DNA of 8,323 bases from Bacillota bacterium. Its GTDB lineage: Bacteria; Bacillota; Bacilli; Alicyclobacillales; SLC66. The stretch spans positions 1-8,323 of the forward strand of contig JAJZZT010000388.1 of assembly GCA_021797415.1 (NCBI GenBank), given 5' to 3'. The notes under the pieces were generated by a model. That model did not search any database. It saw only the letters and a list, made by a program, of their open reading frames with translations, and was not told the DNA's origin. A program made the position numbers and the translations under genes. The stretch's first letter is position 1. The number at the start of each line of letters is the position of its first letter. This document shows, piece by piece, positions 6,407-8,323 of the stretch.

Positions 6407-7249
6407 ATGAATACGGCCGTACTGCTGGTCGGACATGGAACTAAAAACCCCGCCGGCCGCGCAGAGTTCATGGCGTTCGCCGATCTCGCCGCCCACCGCC
6501 TGCGGCGTCTGCAAGCCGGTCGCTCCTTGCTCATATCGCCCGTATACCTCGAACTGGCGGAACCCGGTATCGCGGCGGGCGTCGCATCGTGCCTTTCTCG
6601 CGGTGTCTCCCGGATCGTGGTCGTTCCCCTGATGCTCTTTGCCGCCGGCCATGTGAAGCGGGATATCCCGGATGCGGTGCACACTGCGGCCGCCGCTGCG
6701 ACGGGATGCCGCGTGGAGTTTCTCGACGCGGTAGAGGCCGATGAGGTGTTCGCCAGAGTGGCCTTGGCGCGTCTTGTCGAAAGCGGCTATCGCGTTCAAT
6801 CGCGCGCAAAACAGGCCGTCGTATTTGTGACGCGCGGCAGCCGGGACGTGGAGGCACAGCGCAAGCGAGCGGCGTTCGCCGCGTTGTTGCAGCGCATCGC
6901 GGGCGCGACGCACCTGCACGCATGCGGCCTCACAGGCGGCGGACCGTCTCTGGAGGACGCGCTTGCGCAGTGTGAAGCGGTGGGACAGCAAGAAATATTT
7001 TTAATTCCTTATTTATTGTTTCACGGTGCATTGACTGCGGAGACGGTCAAACGCGCTTTTGCGTGGCAGTCTTCCTCTTCCGGCGCAAAGGCTCATATTG
7101 CCGTCGCCCGCCACCTTGGGCCGGATCCGCAACTTGCGTGGCGCTTGGCGGACCGGATAGCAGGGCGGCTGTGGCGGTCTCAGGGTAGGCGTCGCAGTTT
7201 GTCCGCGATCGGCGTGCGCGCCTTCGCCTCGGGCACTTCCAGCGGATAA
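6407..7249 (+). CDS. sirB: Sirohydrochlorin ferrochelatase, two-domain SirB/CbiX type
   Basis: This protein of about 280 residues contains two CbiX-like domains (about 1-125 and 135-255), as in long SirB/CbiX enzymes that insert a divalent metal (Fe2+ for siroheme) into sirohydrochlorin. The first domain carries the metal-site histidines: LLVGHGTKNP with H10 and LFAAGHVKRDIP with H82, and also PVYLEL with E49. The second keeps the RGS-x-D motif (R143-D147) and LFHG (H206). ATG 6407 is preferred because GGGAG at 6394-6398 lies 8 bases upstream. Its place after nirA suggests it provides siroheme for the nitrite reductase; without other cobalamin genes nearby, iron is the likelier metal. The last 23 or so residues are rich in R, S and G, look unlike the family, and are encoded opposite the end of the nitroreductase gene, so the stop may have been acquired by read-through. 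CbiX (cobalt) remains an alternative. Confidence 0.85.
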   Translation: MNTAVLLVGHGTKNPAGRAEFMAFADLAAHRLRRLQAGRSLLISPVYLELAEPGIAAGVASCLSRGVSRIVVVPLMLFAAGHVKRDIPDAVHTAAAAATGCRVEFLDAVEADEVFARVALARLVESGYRVQSRAKQAVVFVTRGSRDVEAQRKRAAFAALLQRIAGATHLHACGLTGGGPSLEDALAQCEAVGQQEIFLIPYLLFHGALTAETVKRAFAWQSSSSGAKAHIAVARHLGPDPQLAWRLADRIAGRLWRSQGRRRSLSAIGVRAFASGTSSG

Positions 7250-7695
7250 CCGACCGGGACCAGCCCCACAACGTCAAATCCGTCCGGTACCTGCAGGATC
7301 TCGCGGCCGCGCGGCGTGTTGCCGAGCGAGGAGATTCCCGTTCCGACGCCGTCGGCGTGCGCGGCAAGCATGAAGTTTTGCAGAAAACACGCGGTGGCGA
7401 CCATGTTTTCGTCGCGATCCAGCGGCGTCCTGGCGGGGAGTGAGAGGATGGCGAGCAAAACGGGCGCACCGCCAAAATCCGTCTTGTGGTTCAACTTCCT
7501 GCGCGTTTCCGGCCCCACGGCGATGATTTCCCAAGGTTCCGTCATGCGATGGTTCGGCGCGTAGCGCGCGAAGTCGAGCCATGCGTCCAGCTTTGCGGCG
7601 TCAAGCGGGTCGGGTTTGAATGACTTGATGTTGCGGCGCGTGGAAATAATGTCCTCGATGCGAATGATCCCCATCTCCTTTGCGAATGAAGCCAT
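7180..7695 (-). CDS. Nitroreductase-family protein
   Basis: From the ATG at 7695-7693 this is a 171-residue, FMN-dependent nitroreductase-like oxidoreductase. Visible family marks are IIRIEDIISTRRNIKSFKPD (10-29) with the FMN-phosphate-type R20-R21, YAPNHRMTEPWEIIAVG (45-61), GVGTGISSLGN (116-126) and VGLVPVGYPLEVPEAKART (143-161). It would bind FMN as a cytosolic dimer and reduce nitro or related compounds with NAD(P)H; the substrate is unknown. The start is uncertain. The frame extends to ATG 7749, but a predicted extended -10 overlaps that codon. ATG 7674 gives the length most like family N termini, but AAGGAG abuts it with no spacing. The gene's 3' end overlaps that of sirB by 70 bases, tail to tail, with no terminator between. 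Confidence 0.82.
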   Translation of the reverse strand: MASFAKEMGIIRIEDIISTRRNIKSFKPDPLDAAKLDAWLDFARYAPNHRMTEPWEIIAVGPETRRKLNHKTDFGGAPVLLAILSLPARTPLDRDENMVATACFLQNFMLAAHADGVGTGISSLGNTPRGREILQVPDGFDVVGLVPVGYPLEVPEAKARTPIADKLRRLP

Positions 7696-7747
7696 CGGCA
7701 GGTACAGTTTGCACCATGATCCGCCGACTGTATCCCGGTCGTCCTCC

Positions 7748-7756
7748 ATGATAGCA
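7748..7756 (-). promoter_or_regulatory. Predicted extended -10 element of the nitroreductase gene
   Basis: On the minus strand TGC-TATCAT reads from 7756 to 7748, a five-of-six -10 hexamer with the TG extension. No good -35 lies at the usual distance. Transcription would begin near 7740, downstream of the ATG at 7749, which favours a start codon at 7695 or 7674. Confidence 0.4.
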
Positions 7757-7786
7757 TTTCGGCCCGCGCAAGGGGGCCGTGTTTTA

Positions 7787-7992
7787 GAGGTTGTTCAAAA
7801 AGGGGGCAGAACTCCTCGGCGCATTGCCGCGTCATCATCAGAAATGCTCCCCCACGTACCCGAAAACGTACGCTCGGTCCGCATTTATGGCTGCTTCCAA
7901 TGGGACATGGGATAAAGTCCACTGAACACTCGGTTTATCCCATGTCCCATTGCACTGCGCGGGTCAACCCTGCCCTCTTTTTGAACAGGCTC
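7787..7992. mobile_element. MITE-like element with 23-bp terminal inverted repeats
   Basis: The left end 7787-7809 starts GAGGTTGTTCAAAAAGGGGG. The right end 7970-7992, read inward on the minus strand, starts GAGCCTGTTCAAAAAGAGGG. They match at 20 of 23 positions. Ends of the form GAGG-x-TGTTCAAAAAG are common on insertion sequences, and the 206-bp length with no intact gene fits a non-autonomous derivative. I could not define a clear target-site duplication (TTTA before the left end and ATTTA after the right end are only suggestive). Inside lies a perfect 19-bp hairpin. A minus-strand stretch just inside the left half reads NADRAYVFGYVGEHF then stop, which might be a leftover of a coding end; no function is assigned. 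The 38 bases between its left end and 7749 hold the nitroreductase promoter region. Confidence 0.65.
7898..7952. repeat. Perfect 19-bp inverted repeat inside the MITE-like element
   Basis: CAATGGGACATGGGATAAA (7898-7916) and its exact reverse complement (7934-7952) are separated by 17 bases (GTCCACTGAACACTCGG). The stem would be very stable in RNA or as a DNA cruciform. No T-run follows on either strand, so a terminator is not indicated. Confidence 0.9.
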
Positions 7993-8144
7993 ATTTATTC
8001 GCAAAATTCCTCTCGCGGGCTGGAAAAGGTGGTGGACACGCGAACAAACGGGCCTGTCGCGGGCAATGTCCCCCCAAAAGATCGCTTCGCTTTACAAATG
8101 CTTTACGCGGACGCTGCAAAACCTTTTCATTCTGGATTTAAAAT
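7993..8144. other. Non-coding stretch between the MITE-like element and the terminal pseudogene
   Basis: No reading frame here has a ribosome site or a recognisable domain. Apart from the AT-rich palindrome at its right end, I see no tRNA, riboswitch or repeat. Together with the MITE-like element and the nitroreductase leader it makes up the nearly 400 bases (7750-8144) without an intact gene. Confidence 0.5.
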
Positions 8145-8151
8145 TTAAATC
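8135..8151. repeat. AT-rich palindrome at the end of the terminal pseudogene
   Basis: GATTTAAA-A-TTTAAATC is a perfect 8-bp inverted repeat around one central base. It overlaps the last codons and TAA stop (8147-8145) of the minus-strand gene. With a one-base loop it suits a protein-binding site better than an RNA hairpin. Chance is possible in an AT-rich patch. Confidence 0.4.
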
Positions 8152-8323
8152 GCGACATGTCCCGGCACGGTGATGAGAACCGTCACCCATGTGCCGTCGG
8201 GGACGATGTCCACGTCCTGATTGGTTCAAAATTTATCACACGCACCGGCAGGTGGGAGAGGAGGAACTGCAGAACCTGGCGCAGATGGCGCCGGGGATGC
8301 AGACATTCCAACATGGCAAAAGA
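8145..8323 (-). pseudogene. C-terminal part of an unidentified gene with an apparent one-base frameshift
   Basis: On the minus strand, from the window edge, one frame reads SFAMLECLHPRRHLRQVLQF, LLSHLPV and RVINFEP, which looks like genuine protein. Beyond about 8222 that frame turns into low-quality sequence (IRTWTSSPTAHG, stop). At the same point a second frame becomes protein-like: NQDVDIVPDGTWVTVLITVP, GHVAI, stop TAA at 8147-8145. One extra A in the CCAAT at 8224-8220 would join them as INFEP-NQDVDIVPDG. The simplest reading is a single-base deletion in a real gene, or a sequencing error. I do not recognise the family, and the N-terminal part lies outside the window. Confidence 0.5.

Noticed and set aside
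7542..7922. Minus-strand frame and plus-strand frames across the MITE and nitroreductase leader
   Set aside because: They cross the inverted repeat and the promoter, lack ribosome sites, and run in another frame of the supported nitroreductase gene.
8228..8240. DnaA box-like TTATCACAC
   Set aside because: It differs from TTATCCACA at several positions and is not repeated.

Overview
The window looks like chromosomal DNA from a GC-rich Bacillota, perhaps of the Alicyclobacillaceae type. The evidence is strong purine-rich Shine-Dalgarno sites (for example GAGGAGG before the dehydrogenase and GGGAGGGG before the DoxX gene), GC-rich codons, a ferredoxin-type nitrite reductase beside a SirB/CbiX chelatase, and a DoxX-like protein. 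The taxonomic call is inference only.

Left part (1-3134): the tail of a probable MarR-family regulator ends inside a 47-bp tandem repeat. A small palindrome and a strong ribosome site follow, then a two-gene unit: a short-chain dehydrogenase (SDR) whose catalytic tyrosine position is histidine, and a 14-TM-type MFS efflux transporter. A separate extended -10 promoter overlapping an 18-bp palindrome drives a DoxX-family membrane protein.

Middle (3135-7249): a bidirectional-looking hairpin sits exactly where a VOC/PhnB-like gene on the minus strand loses its family sequence. After an AT-rich promoter region comes the most striking object in the window: one open frame (3575-4669) joining the N-terminal third of a molybdopterin nitrate reductase to two non-adjacent pieces of a NarK/NasA-type nitrate transporter. 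It overlaps the next frame by ATGA. An apparently intact ferredoxin-nitrite reductase (nirA type) follows, then a structured 187-nt spacer with a very long hairpin, and then a two-domain sirohydrochlorin ferrochelatase that could supply the siroheme cofactor of the nitrite reductase. The locus therefore reads as a nitrate/nitrite assimilation operon that has lost nitrate uptake and nitrate reduction at this site, while nitrite reduction and cofactor supply remain.

Right part (7180-8323): a nitroreductase-family gene on the minus strand overlaps the 3' end of the chelatase gene tail to tail. Just upstream of it lies a 206-bp MITE-like element with 23-bp terminal inverted repeats and a perfect 19-bp internal hairpin. 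The window ends in the C-terminal part of an unidentified minus-strand gene that appears to carry a one-base frameshift.

Overall I see no clear new defence or mobile system. The window shows a locus in decay (three broken genes in about 5 kb), several unassigned palindromic operator candidates, and two unusual long inverted repeats. All family calls come from reading motifs by eye; no database search was run.
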